Source: Phytophthora colocasiae | Taxonomy: Eukaryota; Oomycota; Peronosporomycetes; Peronosporales; Peronosporaceae | DNA: 64,000 bases | Assembly: GCA_018806915.1 (NCBI GenBank) | Contig: JAGKQI010000090.1 | Coordinates: forward strand, 682,001 to 746,000 | Reading direction: 5' to 3' | In this document: positions 51,277 through 61,817 of the stretch, piece after piece | How the letters are laid out: every line of letters begins with the position of its first letter | Position numbering within the stretch: the stretch's first letter is position 1 | Notes under the pieces: model-generated | The model's input: only the letters and a program-made list of their open reading frames with translations | What the model was told of the DNA's origin: nothing | Databases searched by the model: none | Made by a program: the position numbers and the translations under genes

Positions 51277-51878
51277 CACCGATCGACAGAATGCAGCGTC
51301 CATATAAAAAGGGCGCCTGTGATATAAAATTGTGTGCACATTTTGCTATCAACCAATCAAATTGCCCGATGCAGCGTTCAATCGCTAAAATAAAACTCCA
51401 CCAGCCACTCGATAAAACGGAGGTCTCCACCAGCCACTCGATAAAATGGAGGAAGCGGACGAGGAGTCCTCGCAGCCCCCACCACCCGCGACAGTATTGC
51501 AGGAAGCAAAGGAGGTTGCCACACACAGGCCTCCTTGACGAGGTGTACGCGCCAGCCAAACAACGCCGCATGCACTACACAATACAAGAAAAACGACGTG
51601 TCCTTTTAAGCTATAGAGGGGCTAAGCCAACGCAAAGCTACGCAAGAGCAACAGCTACTGCTACGACGGCGAAAGGAGAGCGCTTGGCTACGATAAAGCG
51701 TGCCATTTCAGCCTGGGAATCCATTAAACCGTCACTAGTGCAATTTTTAGTGCAAAATACAGCTGCTCTCTATCTTTTACCAAAATCGATATTAATTCGC
51801 TCTCACATAACCAGTCTACACGCGCCGAACAGACTTTGCACCTGCGGGAAAGTGGTCGTTGCATTCTGTCGATCGGTG
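51277..51878 (+). mobile_element. Small pogo/mariner-type element, 602 bp
   Basis: Inverted ends of 22 bp with one mismatch (CACCGATCGACAGAATGCA at the left and its complement at the right), flanked by TA at 51275-51276 and 51879-51880. Inside, a plus-strand fragment (RRMHYTIQEKRRVLLSYRGA, then KRAISAWESIKPSLVQF) looks like the N-terminal HTH of a pogo-type transposase. A short tandem repeat, CCACCAGCCACTCGATAAAA, lies near 51397-51446. Confidence 0.7.
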
Positions 51879-53335
51879 TATATAACCGCAGTTGCACGGT
51901 CACGCGCTGCGCGTCACTACCTATTTTTTCTGGAACACCCACAGCGCCTCCTGTGATTGGCCGCCGATAGGCCGTGGGATGGGCACAGCGCCGATCCGGC
52001 AAAGGAGATGCGCGTTTTTCGGTAGTTGGGCTTGATATTCCTGGCTTGCGCGCTGTACACACACGCCCTCGCCTTGAGAATATGCCACAAGCTGCACCAA
52101 ATGGACCTACACGCTCGTGCCAATTTTCATCCCCGAAAGCGCATTGTGGCGAGAGCTGCGGCTAGCGCCGAATCGTCGGTGAGACTGTACGAGGAAAGGC
52201 ACTACGTCCCGTAAAGAGTGATTCCGATTTGCAGACAGGTCCCACTGTTGTAGACGACAGCTTCAAGCACATCACGCCAACCTACACTTGGCCAGAGTAT
52301 GGCACCCGTGTGTATCAAGTGCCGAGTCCGACGGGTGAATGCACTCCAAGTTGCCTTTTGGCAGCGATGGTAAGCAGTCGATGGATTGCCTTCTTCGTTG
52401 TGTTCCGGCAAGTAGACCTGGCCGTCTTGGTACAGATCGTCCATTCATGTTGAACACGCTTTGCGTCGAGTGAATTCATACCGTTGGAAGAACACGTGGC
52501 CCCAGTGGCTGCGTCGTGAACAAAGTCGCTGACGGCCGTGGCGTCGAGCTGTCACGCCATCTTGTAGCTGGTAGTAGGGGCGCTTACAGACGCCTCTAAC
52601 TGTTGTCACTCTAACGATTAAAATTGTGTCTGCATGCTCCGATCGAAGCGATGGTGGCATCGAGAAGAGCTCGTGGACCGAGCGGCATGCCCTACCGTTG
52701 GCTGGATTGGACGAACACGTAAAACACGTCACGGAGACGCATGGTCGGGCCATTTTCATCAGCCCGTCAGCCACTGCTTCTCGGGGCGCAGGCTCCACTC
52801 GTTTCACTGTGCAATCGACGTTTGCTGCCGCGACAAAGTGTCAATGTCGATGTGTTTAACACTCGGTGGTCGAGTCGACCAGAGGATCAACGCAGCAGCA
52901 CACGCATCTATTGTGCATCCAAACACTTTTGGCATAAACAACACCAGGAAATGGGTGCCTGCAGGAATCGCTGTCTGTATGCAGCTCACCGGATTTATAC
53001 GATACCATAATGCCGCAGCGCATACAAGCGCTGCTGTGAAGACTTAACGCTCCGCCGCTGTGCATGCATGTAGATAGCGTTTGGTTGTGACCATTTCTGA
53101 ACTCCTGAGCCGGAGCACTTCACAGAGACCTTCAAGATCGGGTCTCTTGTTGCGGTCGTCCAGTCGCTGGAGTCCAGCATACCGGTGGAGATGGCGCGGG
53201 CTACCGCCATCTTTTACTATCATGACCGCCGATGATAAACCCCACCCTGCAGTGATTCACTCCCTGTCCGTGAACCAGTTCATTCTGCATTCCGCCAGAC
53301 GTCGAGCAAGTGGGGAGGCAGCCGGAGCTAGCGCC
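51879..53335. other. Unassigned region upstream of ENT copy 3
   Basis: No gene is supported. Two adjacent minus-strand open frames (about 52807-52445 and 52444-52202) could be pieces of one decayed gene, but I recognise no family. The last about 250 bp (53081-53335) must hold the leader and promoter of ENT copy 3; the coding frame is open there but lacks the conserved start. Confidence 0.4.
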
Positions 53336-54703
53336 ATGGAGTCACCACGCAAGTCGGAGAAACTCATCCCTGCACTCCAGGACGACGAAGCCCTCGAGAT
53401 CGGGCGTGACGGCATGCCCCAGGAGATCTGGGACGACATGATCAAGAATGAGCGCAAGATCTTCTACATGTTCATGTTCCTCAACGGCTCGGTGTTGTGG
53501 GCGTACTACTCGTGTCTGAGTGCTCAAGACTTCTACACAGTTCAGTTCGCGGATTCAGGCCTTGATTTCTCCTTTCTGACGACGCTCGTCACCTCATGGC
53601 CCATGGTTATCGGCCAAGGAGTGCAGATGATCTGGGGTCTGGACAAATCCATCCAACGACAGTTCCGTGTCCACGTCGGCTACGGCATCTTCATGCTTAT
53701 GGCTATCCTCATCATGGTCTTCAGTGCGATCACCTTCTCCAACCAGAAGACCGGCGCCATCCTCGTGTTGATTTGTTTCGCCTGCATCGGCCTCGGCAAT
53801 TCGCTTTCAGAAGCCACGTACTACACGTTTGCAGCGCTGTTCCCAGTCCCCAAGTTTTCACAGGCCGTGCAGATCGGCAACGGTACTGCTGGAATCATCA
53901 ACATTACACTGGCCACGGTTCTACGTCTAGCTGTCGGTGGTGTCCATCAGACCAGCAGTTCCACCAAGCTGAGCTTCTACCTCTTCTTTGGTATCCTCAT
54001 CGTTGTTCTCATTGCGGCTCTGTTCGTGTACTATCGCTTGATGACTCTACCATGCGTCAAATTCCTTCTCGAGCGCAACGAGGAGTCCATGAAGGCCGAG
54101 AGCTTGGAGACCCTACCGGTTGGCAAGACGCTGAGTAATCTGTGGCGTATTTTCTGTTTGATTTGGGTACCTGCATTGGCCCAATTCCTCGTCTTCTTCG
54201 TTTCGCTGGCTGTGTACCCGGGCTTCGGTTGCGCTGCTGCACGCAACCTCGAACCTCCGTACGCCAACGTCACGCACACAGTGACAGAGAACTGGTACTG
54301 CTCGCCTGGTATCGTCGGTAGCTACAACTACGGCGATTTCGTCGGTCGTGTCTTCACTGGTGCCGTCGTGTACAAATTATTGAATAGCCAGTGGTGCTTG
54401 GGTCTGTCAATTCTGCGGCTGGCGTTTATTCCTCTGCTGCTCATGGGCGTCGCGGGTACTTCACTCTACTCTTTCGGGTTCGATGACATGGGGGCGATCG
54501 CCTACAACATTGTGCTCAACCTGGTCATCGGGTTGACGAACGGTTTCCTGTCAACGGTGACGATGGGCGTGGCCCCACGCATGCTCAAACCGGAGGACCG
54601 TGAGTCGGGCGGTGCCGTGATGGTGTTTTTCCTGTTCTTTGGAATTGCTGCTGGTTCCACCATTGGCTTCTTCTTCAGCGATCAAGGTTGGCTCGGGCTG
54701 TAG
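53336..54703 (+). CDS. Equilibrative nucleoside transporter, copy 3
   Basis: 455 residues from MESPRKSEKLIPALQDDEA. It is closest to copies 1 and 4: GNGTAGIINITLA in the core, PGFGCAAARN and WYCSPG in the large loop, and the intact C-terminal NGFLSTVTMGVAPRMLKPED. About ten membrane spans are expected, with the N terminus in the cytosol. The frame extends 85 codons upstream, but homology to the other copies begins only at this ATG. It is transcribed divergently from copies 1 and 2 and in tandem with copies 4 and 5. Confidence 0.92.
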   Translation: MESPRKSEKLIPALQDDEALEIGRDGMPQEIWDDMIKNERKIFYMFMFLNGSVLWAYYSCLSAQDFYTVQFADSGLDFSFLTTLVTSWPMVIGQGVQMIWGLDKSIQRQFRVHVGYGIFMLMAILIMVFSAITFSNQKTGAILVLICFACIGLGNSLSEATYYTFAALFPVPKFSQAVQIGNGTAGIINITLATVLRLAVGGVHQTSSSTKLSFYLFFGILIVVLIAALFVYYRLMTLPCVKFLLERNEESMKAESLETLPVGKTLSNLWRIFCLIWVPALAQFLVFFVSLAVYPGFGCAAARNLEPPYANVTHTVTENWYCSPGIVGSYNYGDFVGRVFTGAVVYKLLNSQWCLGLSILRLAFIPLLLMGVAGTSLYSFGFDDMGAIAYNIVLNLVIGLTNGFLSTVTMGVAPRMLKPEDRESGGAVMVFFLFFGIAAGSTIGFFFSDQGWLGL

Positions 54704-55201
54704 GTGAACAGTACGCGTTGTCGTTATTGAATATCGTTTTTAATTGAGAGAATACATTTGCCCTGCTGACGGTCAAGTTGCAGTTTGAGGTTGTCACTTG
54801 CACCGGTCGATGCAAGTGCAATGTGAGTCACATTATGTGACACAACGATGTGAGGCACCAATGCTGAGCCAACGAAGGTGCTGAGCATGGACGACTGGAA
54901 GTTCCGATGGAAGCGCGCTGGTGCTTGTTCACGACAACGAACGCGCCTGTACTTGGTAAGCGGTCTCGCTTGAAGTTCAAACTGCATGTCTAGCTGAATT
55001 TGCATTCAGGTCTCAAAGTTCAGGATCTATTGGTAGTCGGGCCATCACATCATGTGATTCACATGTACCTACATACACTTACCTTTTCGTCTACAGCATG
55101 ACGATGCCAATGCACCGGGACCTTTACCGCTCATTCATCTATTTACCGGATATCAATCAAGTCGAATTGTGTGTGGTTCGACAGTTCAACTCAAGCGCCA
55201 A
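54704..55201 (+). promoter_or_regulatory. Intergenic region before ENT copy 4
   Basis: 498 bp with no supported gene. It carries close inverted motifs such as GTCACATTATGTGAC (54827-54841) and ATCACATCATGTGATTCACATG (about 55043), which could be regulator sites. Confidence 0.35.
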
Positions 55202-56347
55202 ATGGACTCACCGACCAAGGCCGACAAGCTCATCCCAACCATCCAAGACGACGACGGTCTCGAAATTGGACACGATGGGATGCCCCAGGAGATCTGGGAA
55301 GACATGATCAAGAACGAGCGCAAGATCTTCTACATGTTCATGTTCCTTAACGCGTCCGTGCTGTGGGCGTACTACTCGTGTCTGAGTGCTCAGGATTTCT
55401 ACACGGTTCAGTTCGCGAATTCGGGGCTCGATTTCTCCTTCTTGACGACGCTGTGCACAGCTTGGCCTATGGTCATCGGTCAAGGCCTTCAGATGTTCTT
55501 TGGACTCGATAAGTCAGTCTCTCGGGACTTCCGTGTGATCGTGGGTTACGGCGTCTTCATGCTTATGGCCGTTCTGATCATGGTTTTCAGTGCAATCAAC
55601 TTCTCCAACGAAAAGACGGGAGCTATCCTCGTTCTCGTATGCTTCGGGTGCGTTGGCTTCGGCAATTCGCTCACAGAGGCGACGTACTACACGTTTGCAG
55701 CTCTCTTCCCGATCCCAAAGTTCTCGCAAGCCGTGCAGATCGGCAACGGTACAGCCGGCATCATCAACGTGTCGCTTCTTACCATTCTTCGTCTAGCAGT
55801 GGGCGGTGTTAAGCAGACTGGAGACTCGACAAAGCTGAGTTTCTATCTCTTCTTCGGACTACTTATTGTCGTTCTGATCGTGGCGCTCTTCGTGTACTAC
55901 CGTCTCAACGACCTCCCGTGCGTCAAGTTCCTTGTCAAGAGAAATGAAGAGTCGATGAAAGCCGAAAACTTAGCTACACAACCCTTTACCAAGACGTGTG
56001 CTAACCTGTGGCGCATTCTTCGTATCATCTGGGTGCCTGCATTGGCGCAGTTTATCGTCTTCTTCGTCTCGCTATCGGTGTACCCTGGTTTCGGATGTGC
56101 CGCTGCTCGGAACTTGAAGCCGCCGTACGCTGACGTCACCCACTCGGTCACTGGAAACTGGTACTGCACTCCGGGTATCGTAGGAAGCTACAACTACGGC
56201 GACTTTTTCGGCCGTGTCTTGACAGGCGCTGCCGTCTACAAGCTTTTGACCAGCAACTGGTGCCTGGGTCTATCCATCCTTCGCCTAGGTTTCATTCCGC
56301 TGCTGCTTATGGGCGTCGCGGGAACGTCTCTGTACTCGTTCGGTTAG
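55202..56347 (+). pseudogene. Equilibrative nucleoside transporter, copy 4, 5' part (split by MULE)
   Basis: It starts at MDSPTKADKLIPTIQ and is open and well conserved for 380 codons up to GTSLYSFG. There the MULE begins, and its first G completes a TAG stop (56345-56347). About the last 75 residues, including the ENT C-terminal signature, lie beyond the element at 59409-59640. The truncated product lacks the final membrane spans and should not transport. Both halves are otherwise free of frameshifts, so the insertion is recent and clean excision would leave a readable frame. Confidence 0.9.
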
Positions 56348-59300
56348 GGTGCGGCTTATCTTCGAGTAAATTTCAGGGAAACTTCGAGTAAATTATTTTT
56401 TGGCGGTTTTTGAAGTAAAATTTAACTGAAAAAGATAAATTTCAAGTAGTTGGTTAAAAGGAGACAATAGAAGTAGATTGGCTGGCTGGAAGGCGTTCAT
56501 ACATCCATTTGTGTTTTGATGAGCCAAGACACCGTTGGGAGCGGAGCCAGTGACTTCGCCGCTTCTTCTGAAGAGGATGAGCCACAGCCTGTTTCCAAGC
56601 GAATGTGTTTTGAGGCGTGTGAGACGTTCTCGTCGCTAGATGACGCGAAGGTCGGAATAGACCTACTGGACGGCTCAATGTATAAATACATGCACAACTA
56701 CGGGAACAAAGCGCTAGAATATATCGCTGTGTGTCCCACACAGATTGTCCGAAGCGCCTACGACTCACGAAGTTCCAACAACACCCCGACGGTAGTGAGC
56801 GGTTCACCCTAGAAGTGGCAGAGATGCACAGCAGTGAAACGACTGCTGTTATTCGTCGAGGGATCCACGGCGCTCTTAAGCGAGATGTGGACAGCCTGCT
56901 TCTCGGTGGAGCTGGACCCCAAAAATGCCGAAGGCTACTTCTTGACCGTTATGAAAATAACCACGAGTTGCTTCAACATGTTCCGTCTGAAGAGAAGCTG
57001 AAGAACCGTAAAGCAGCGCTGCGCAAAAAGCTGTCAGGTACGATAAACTCATAAACGATTTCCAAACCAATGTTTATTTAAGCGATTGTTGATATTGAAG
57101 GTGGCTGGGAGATTACAAACTTCGCAACCTTGCTCGAATGGGCTTATACCCATTTGTGCACCACAAATGAAGAGTTTTTCGGCAGCAGAGGCCACGGCCC
57201 CGACACAATTAGTGGGCGGAGGAGTCTGATTTGAATCTGCAACCCGCTTGTTTACACGGGGTTATCGCACTGGAATGTTTCGAACATGACATCATCGATG
57301 AAGGTGGCAAGAAGGGCAAGTCGTTTGATTGATCTCACTCGAGAAGTACCTTCCATAATGTGATTAAAGCGCACCTCAAGCCAGCAATCTACAGGGCTTG
57401 GTGTTACAGACGGCACCTACAAACTTCATTTTGGTAAGTGCTTTTGGTTTTATGCTGCGCCTGTTTGTGCTAATATTTAGTGTTTTAGGCGGCTGGACAT
57501 TGGTAGATTTTGGCACTTACACCACGCATTACGCCGTAGCCAGTACTCCAAGACGTTCGTCCGTGGGTGGGTGTATATGTTCGTGAAAACGGAGCATCAA
57601 GTTGCGTACGCTACAATGTTCAAGACGGTGAAGCGTTTTGCTCAACAGTTTTTTGGTATTGACTTAATGCTGCGATTTGGGAGTCTTGACAGGGCCCAAT
57701 ATTCGCAAATGCATATTTGAGGTGTGGCCAGACATCGTCCCGTTGAATTGCTATCCACACCTTATTCGCAAAAGTCGCGAAAAATCAAGTTGCTCACGGC
57801 TCCCGCTTTTTACGAAGACAATGCTGCCTGACATTCGCACCTTAGCCAGCGCTCGCACGAAGAAACAATTTACCGCTCTTGCTTCGCTGTTTCTACAGTA
57901 TTGGGAGGAACAAGGCGAGACCAAGTACGCGGGAAGTGGTTTGGAGACTATTACCTGGGCGATACGTGGGGAACTGGTTTTATACTGCTGCTACTCCCGG
58001 AATAACGCCGTCTCAGAACGCCCTAGAGTCGCATCACCGTGTGATTAAACAGGCATGTGTTGGTCAGCTTCGTGCAAGTATTTACGGCGATAGTGCTGAA
58101 CGATTCCATCCTCAAATTCTGCGGCTTCAGGAAAGCCAAACCGAACGACCATTGCTAGATCATTTCTCGGAAGGTACGGGCTATGATTGCGATTTTATTT
58201 CCTTTGCTAATAGTGTGTGCGTACAGGTCCATTTATGAATGAAGTAATCGTGCGTGCCCAAGCATTGCTGGCTGAGAAGGCAAACCACTATGTCATTGGC
58301 GATACTCGCTCCAAGGTGGTGAAAGGAATCCTGTTTAACGCTTCGAAATTTTTGGTGTCAGCAAAGAACATCCACAGCGCACCAATGAACCGTTCGCGAG
58401 TAACGCTGTGCGGCTTCAACTTGTGAGTTTTGTATCATTGGTAATTTTTCTATTTGAATATGTGTATTAGCTACAGAAACTCTCTCAAGGGGAAGCTGCC
58501 AGACGCGTTGACCGTCAATACGGTGGATTTGCATTGTTTGTCAATGCACTAAGTTCAACTGCTCCGCGTAGACTCCAGTTATGGAATCCGGTATGATCAC
58601 TGCGGCGCCGTCAGTTTCGAAGGCAACGGTACGAGCAACATGTTAATCATTTCTGGTCATTGTATCTGGACAAATTGCACGCAGATTCAGGCAATCCGTA
58701 AGTATATTTGCGACTGTGCGAAGTTTTTCCATACAGGTTGGCAATGCTCCCTAACGTGGTGGCGGCAATGGCTCTACAGCGTGACATCAGCGTTGAAGGA
58801 ATTCTCAAATCCTTGCCGGTCAGAAAGCTGAGTGGTGGTCAACGCAAGCGGCCTGGTCCGTTAGCAGAAGGAGGCGACAATACTCACCGGTTCTCAGTTG
58901 ACATTCTCATTCGAGACATGCTGAAATTCCCTGCACGACCTTTGCATTGGAATCTCATGAGAGTTTACGCTCGTTGCAGATGATGGTGCTGAAGACGAGC
59001 AATTTCTTCTCGGCAAAGTCGTATCCTGGGGGAGAAGGATGGCATTTACTTGATGACCACGTTTTCGCACGGTGCTCAAGTGAAGATGGAGTGCCAGAGC
59101 TAGCCGAGTGTCTTAATCGAGCCTATACTCACGGGGCAGACGTTGCAGGAGCAGTGGCTTACTAGTTCTCGATGGGACGGCCACAAGCGGTTTCTCAAGG
59201 ATTCGCTAGTGAGAAGGCTTTAAAAGCTGAAGACTTGGTGCACAGATAAAGCTTGTGCTGCAATACACTTCTGTGTTGATGTACTTCAAATGTATCTTTT

Positions 59301-59408
59301 TGAGTTTTACTCGCAAATGCGCTTTTAGCGATCTCGATTACTCGAGGTTCATCCTTTTGAAGGATTACTTGAATTGACTCCGATTTTACTCGTGTTTAAG
59401 CCCGTTCG
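56347..59408 (+). mobile_element. Mutator-like (MULE) DNA transposon inside ENT copy 4
   Basis: 3062 bp flanked by the 9-bp duplication GTTCGGTTA (56338-56346 and 59409-59417). The ends are only loosely inverted: GGCTTA and CGAGTAAA occur at matching distances from both ends. The cargo is a decayed plus-strand MULE transposase. The termini differ from those of the SET-carrying MULE, so the two belong to different families. Confidence 0.9.
56519..59055 (+). pseudogene. MULE transposase, frameshifted
   Basis: Recognisable pieces run in order across several frames: a FLYWCH/FAR1-type N terminus (SLDDAKVGIDLLDG, then HTDCPKRLRLTKFQQHPDG), WEITNFATLLEWAYTHL, the first catalytic Asp block TDGTYKLHFG (about 57403) followed, after a likely short intron, by WTLVDFGTYTT, then KTEHQVAYATMFKTVKRFAQ, then IFEVWPDIVPLNCYPHLIRK, then the glutamate block GITPSQNALESHHRVIK (about 57996-58046), and a SWIM-like zinc finger (CDCAKFFHTGWQC, about 58706). 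The C-terminal end is LLGKVVSWGRRMAF. At least three frame breaks (about 56720, 57700 and 58750) make it non-coding as a whole. Confidence 0.8.
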
Positions 59409-59640
59409 GTTCGGTTACGACGACATGGGCGCTATCGCCTACAACATCGTGCTCAACCTGGTCATCGGAGTAACCAACGGCTTTCTGTCCACGGTCACCA
59501 TGGGTGTGGCACCTCGCATGCTCAAACCGGAGGATCGCGAGTCAGGCGGTGCTGTCATGGCGTTCTGCTTGTTCTTCGGTCTGTCGGCAGGCTCCACTAT
59601 CGGCTTCTTCTTTAGCGACCAGGGATGGCTAGGTCTGTAA
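59409..59640 (+). pseudogene. Equilibrative nucleoside transporter, copy 4, 3' part
   Basis: The continuation of the split gene after the right target duplicate: FGYDDMGAIAYNIVLNLVIG, then NGFLSTVTMGVAPRMLKPED, and the end FFFSDQGWLGL identical to copies 1 and 3. It has no start or promoter of its own. Confidence 0.9.
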
Positions 59641-59875
59641 ACAGCTACGGATGCTACAATACTTGCATGTAATAGTTTCGAATACACCGAAGAGAAGGTT
59701 CTCCATTGTCATTTCGGTGTGGATGTCTGGAATTACTGACTGCAACTTGTGATTGCTGAGAACCTGGTCGCCTTCCAAGTCTTTCATCGATCGGCGGCAG
59801 CAATCAGCCAGTCAATACTAGATCATCATCATGATTCAGTGCCTCGATTCCAGTCGCTCATTCTACAATGCACCA
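59641..59875. other. Intergenic region between ENT copies 4 and 5
   Basis: 235 bp between the copy 4 stop and the copy 5 fragment. No gene or signal is recognised. Confidence 0.4.
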
Positions 59876-60238
59876 TGACAAATCCAGCGGCCGAACGGAG
59901 TTTGGACTCGCCCAGCAAGACTGAAAAGCTTGTGCAAGACCAAAAAGTACTGGAGACTGGGCGTGAACGTTCTGCCACAGGAGATCTGGGACGATAGGGT
60001 CAAGAACAAGCGCAAGATCTTGTACACGTTCATGTTTCTCAATGACTCGGTGTTGTGGGCGTACTACTCGTGTCTGAGTGCCCAAGACTTCTACGAGGTG
60101 CAGTTTGCAGACTCCAACATGGACTCCATCTTCCTGACGATATTGTTTACATCCTGGCCCATAGTTGTAGGACACGGTCTCCAAATGGGTTTCGGGCTAG
60201 ACAAGAAGATCACGCGCCAGTTCCGAGTCCACGTCAGG
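59876..60238 (+). pseudogene. Equilibrative nucleoside transporter, copy 5, 5' fragment
   Basis: LDSPSKTEKLVQDQ matches the family start, but the conserved ATG is TTG here; an ATG nine codons earlier is open. A frameshift near 59965 separates this from PQEIWDDRVKNKRKILYTFM. Homology then continues through the first membrane spans to KKITRQFRVHV and stops abruptly at about 60236, with no later part of the gene nearby. It is a truncated, inactivated copy. Confidence 0.88.
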
Positions 60239-60299
60239 TTGGCTGGGCTTGTATGTAATACAGAGAGAGACAAACGAAGCGAAGCACAATCCGTCGACT

Positions 60300-61464
60300 C
60301 TACCTTTTTGGCGCTGCTCGAGGGGCAACTGGAATTGCAGGGAAGAAGAGCTCCGTCTTGAAATGCCGACCGTGTTTCTTCGTACTAATCTTAGATCCTT
60401 TCGCAATGATACTTGCACGAGGTGTAGATATCGGTCGATTAGTCTCCGGTGGAGCCACAACAACGCCAGTGTACAAGGTTCCGGAGCCGCGGATGAGCGC
60501 GTCGATAATGTTTTGGTGGTGTGAAGAGTTTGCATCAATAGATCCAGTTGTCAAGCATTCGGAACGTTCACGAGAATTTTGCTGGCTTAGAAGTGCAGTT
60601 GAGACGCGTCGTCGGTAAGAGATTTCTCTTTTGTCACTTTCAGCACGCAGAATGGCTTTCATTTGCAGGTTTTCCTGTGCTTGAAGATTGCCCATGACGT
60701 CGTCGGTAGCTGTTAGCAATCGACGGTGCTGGGCACTCCCCTGTCCCATCGTTAACGAATCCAGCGCTGCAGCTGGAGATTCGATACGCAAAACTCGAGT
60801 GGCATCTTTCGACAACAACCGATAGGTTGGAGTCGAACGAGATGACTCCAAGTCAGGTCGAGAACTACGTGGTCGATATATTCTCGCTGTTCGAGGGCTT
60901 TTACCCAATGCAGATGCAGTTGGAAACTGGTGCTGAATGATGAGGCAAGAGTTTGCCTGACTTCCACTAGAACAACGAGCTGTAGAAGGGGGAGTGGCTC
61001 GAACAAAATGATTCGCAGGGCTGTGAATGCGCTGCTCCTCCTCAGCGCCGCCCTTCATATTGTACGTGGATGGCAGGAATTGCACACAAAAGGCACAAAC
61101 ATCCAGTGGCATGGCACGTTGGCTGATATCACAAGCTTCACGCTCGCGTGTAAGATCAGCGAGGAATTGGTCAAAACCTTTACGTATCAAGTGACTTGTT
61201 GGAGTATCATCTTCAGTACTTCGCTCCATCAGCATTCGTCGTGCACGTAGCAATTCCTGCAGCGATGTCGTTAAATAAAACTTTTTCTTAAACAGAAACA
61301 AAAATGACCTACCGAAACAGGTACATTATCGATGAATCCGGAGCTGTAGAATTGCTGACACAAAGCACATCGACGACTGCGCGACGGCAAACGTTATTCA
61401 AAATTGGTATCTGTCAGATGTTCGAGAGCTACATGTATCAGTACCTGCATCCAGCGCTTGACAT
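60300..61464 (-). CDS. Unknown protein with paired CxxC motifs (three-exon model)
   Basis: I do not recognise the family. My model has a 20-nt first exon (61464-61445, starting ATGTCAAGC), intron 1 at 61444-61377 (GTACTG...CGCAG), exon 2 at 61376-61313, intron 2 at 61312-61257 (GTAGGT...TGCAG) and exon 3 at 61256-60300. All phases agree, giving 346 residues. The N terminus contains CALCQQFYSSGFIDN, and a second pair appears as CAFCVQFL. The middle is helical and charged (LIRKGFDQFLADLTRERE), and the C-terminal half is Ser/Arg-rich and probably disordered. It is divergent from SMC6 with a 353-bp shared upstream region. If the introns are wrong, an ATG at 61235 gives a 311-residue form. Confidence 0.65.
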
Positions 61465-61817
61465 AAAGCCTAGGTCTATGGACTTGTCCCGCGTGAGTGC
61501 GCCTAAAAATAAATCCAAGTTGAAGTGGCTCCAAATCGATCCAATGATTGGTCAGTCTATTCTGCAATTTAAACAGGATCTCTTTAATAATTTGATAAAA
61601 ATCATTTTCTTCATTTCACTAATTATCACATACAAAAATTATCAATAAAAAGATAAAGGTTTCACTACAAAAGTCATCAAATACACTTCTATATAATGAT
61701 ACAACCCACTCTTTTTGGCGCCATTCCGCATCGTGCAAAAAAATCGATTCCGCACTCTGTAGCGCGTCTCCTGCTCTCCAGCTCTGTACACGACCGTGCA
61801 CACTTTCGCGCAACGTC
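61465..61817. promoter_or_regulatory. Divergent promoter region (unknown gene / SMC6)
   Basis: 353 bp between two head-to-head start codons. It is AT-rich in the middle (about 61590-61660) and must hold both promoters. No clear initiator match was identified. Confidence 0.45.

Noticed and set aside
53081..53335. 85-codon upstream extension of ENT copy 3
   Set aside because: Homology with all other ENT copies begins at the internal ATG (MESPRKSEKL); the upstream part is unique and open by chance.
61304..61648. 114-codon plus-strand frame starting near the unknown gene
   Set aside because: It overlaps the spliced minus-strand exons 1 and 2, ends in AT-rich sequence and has no recognisable domain.
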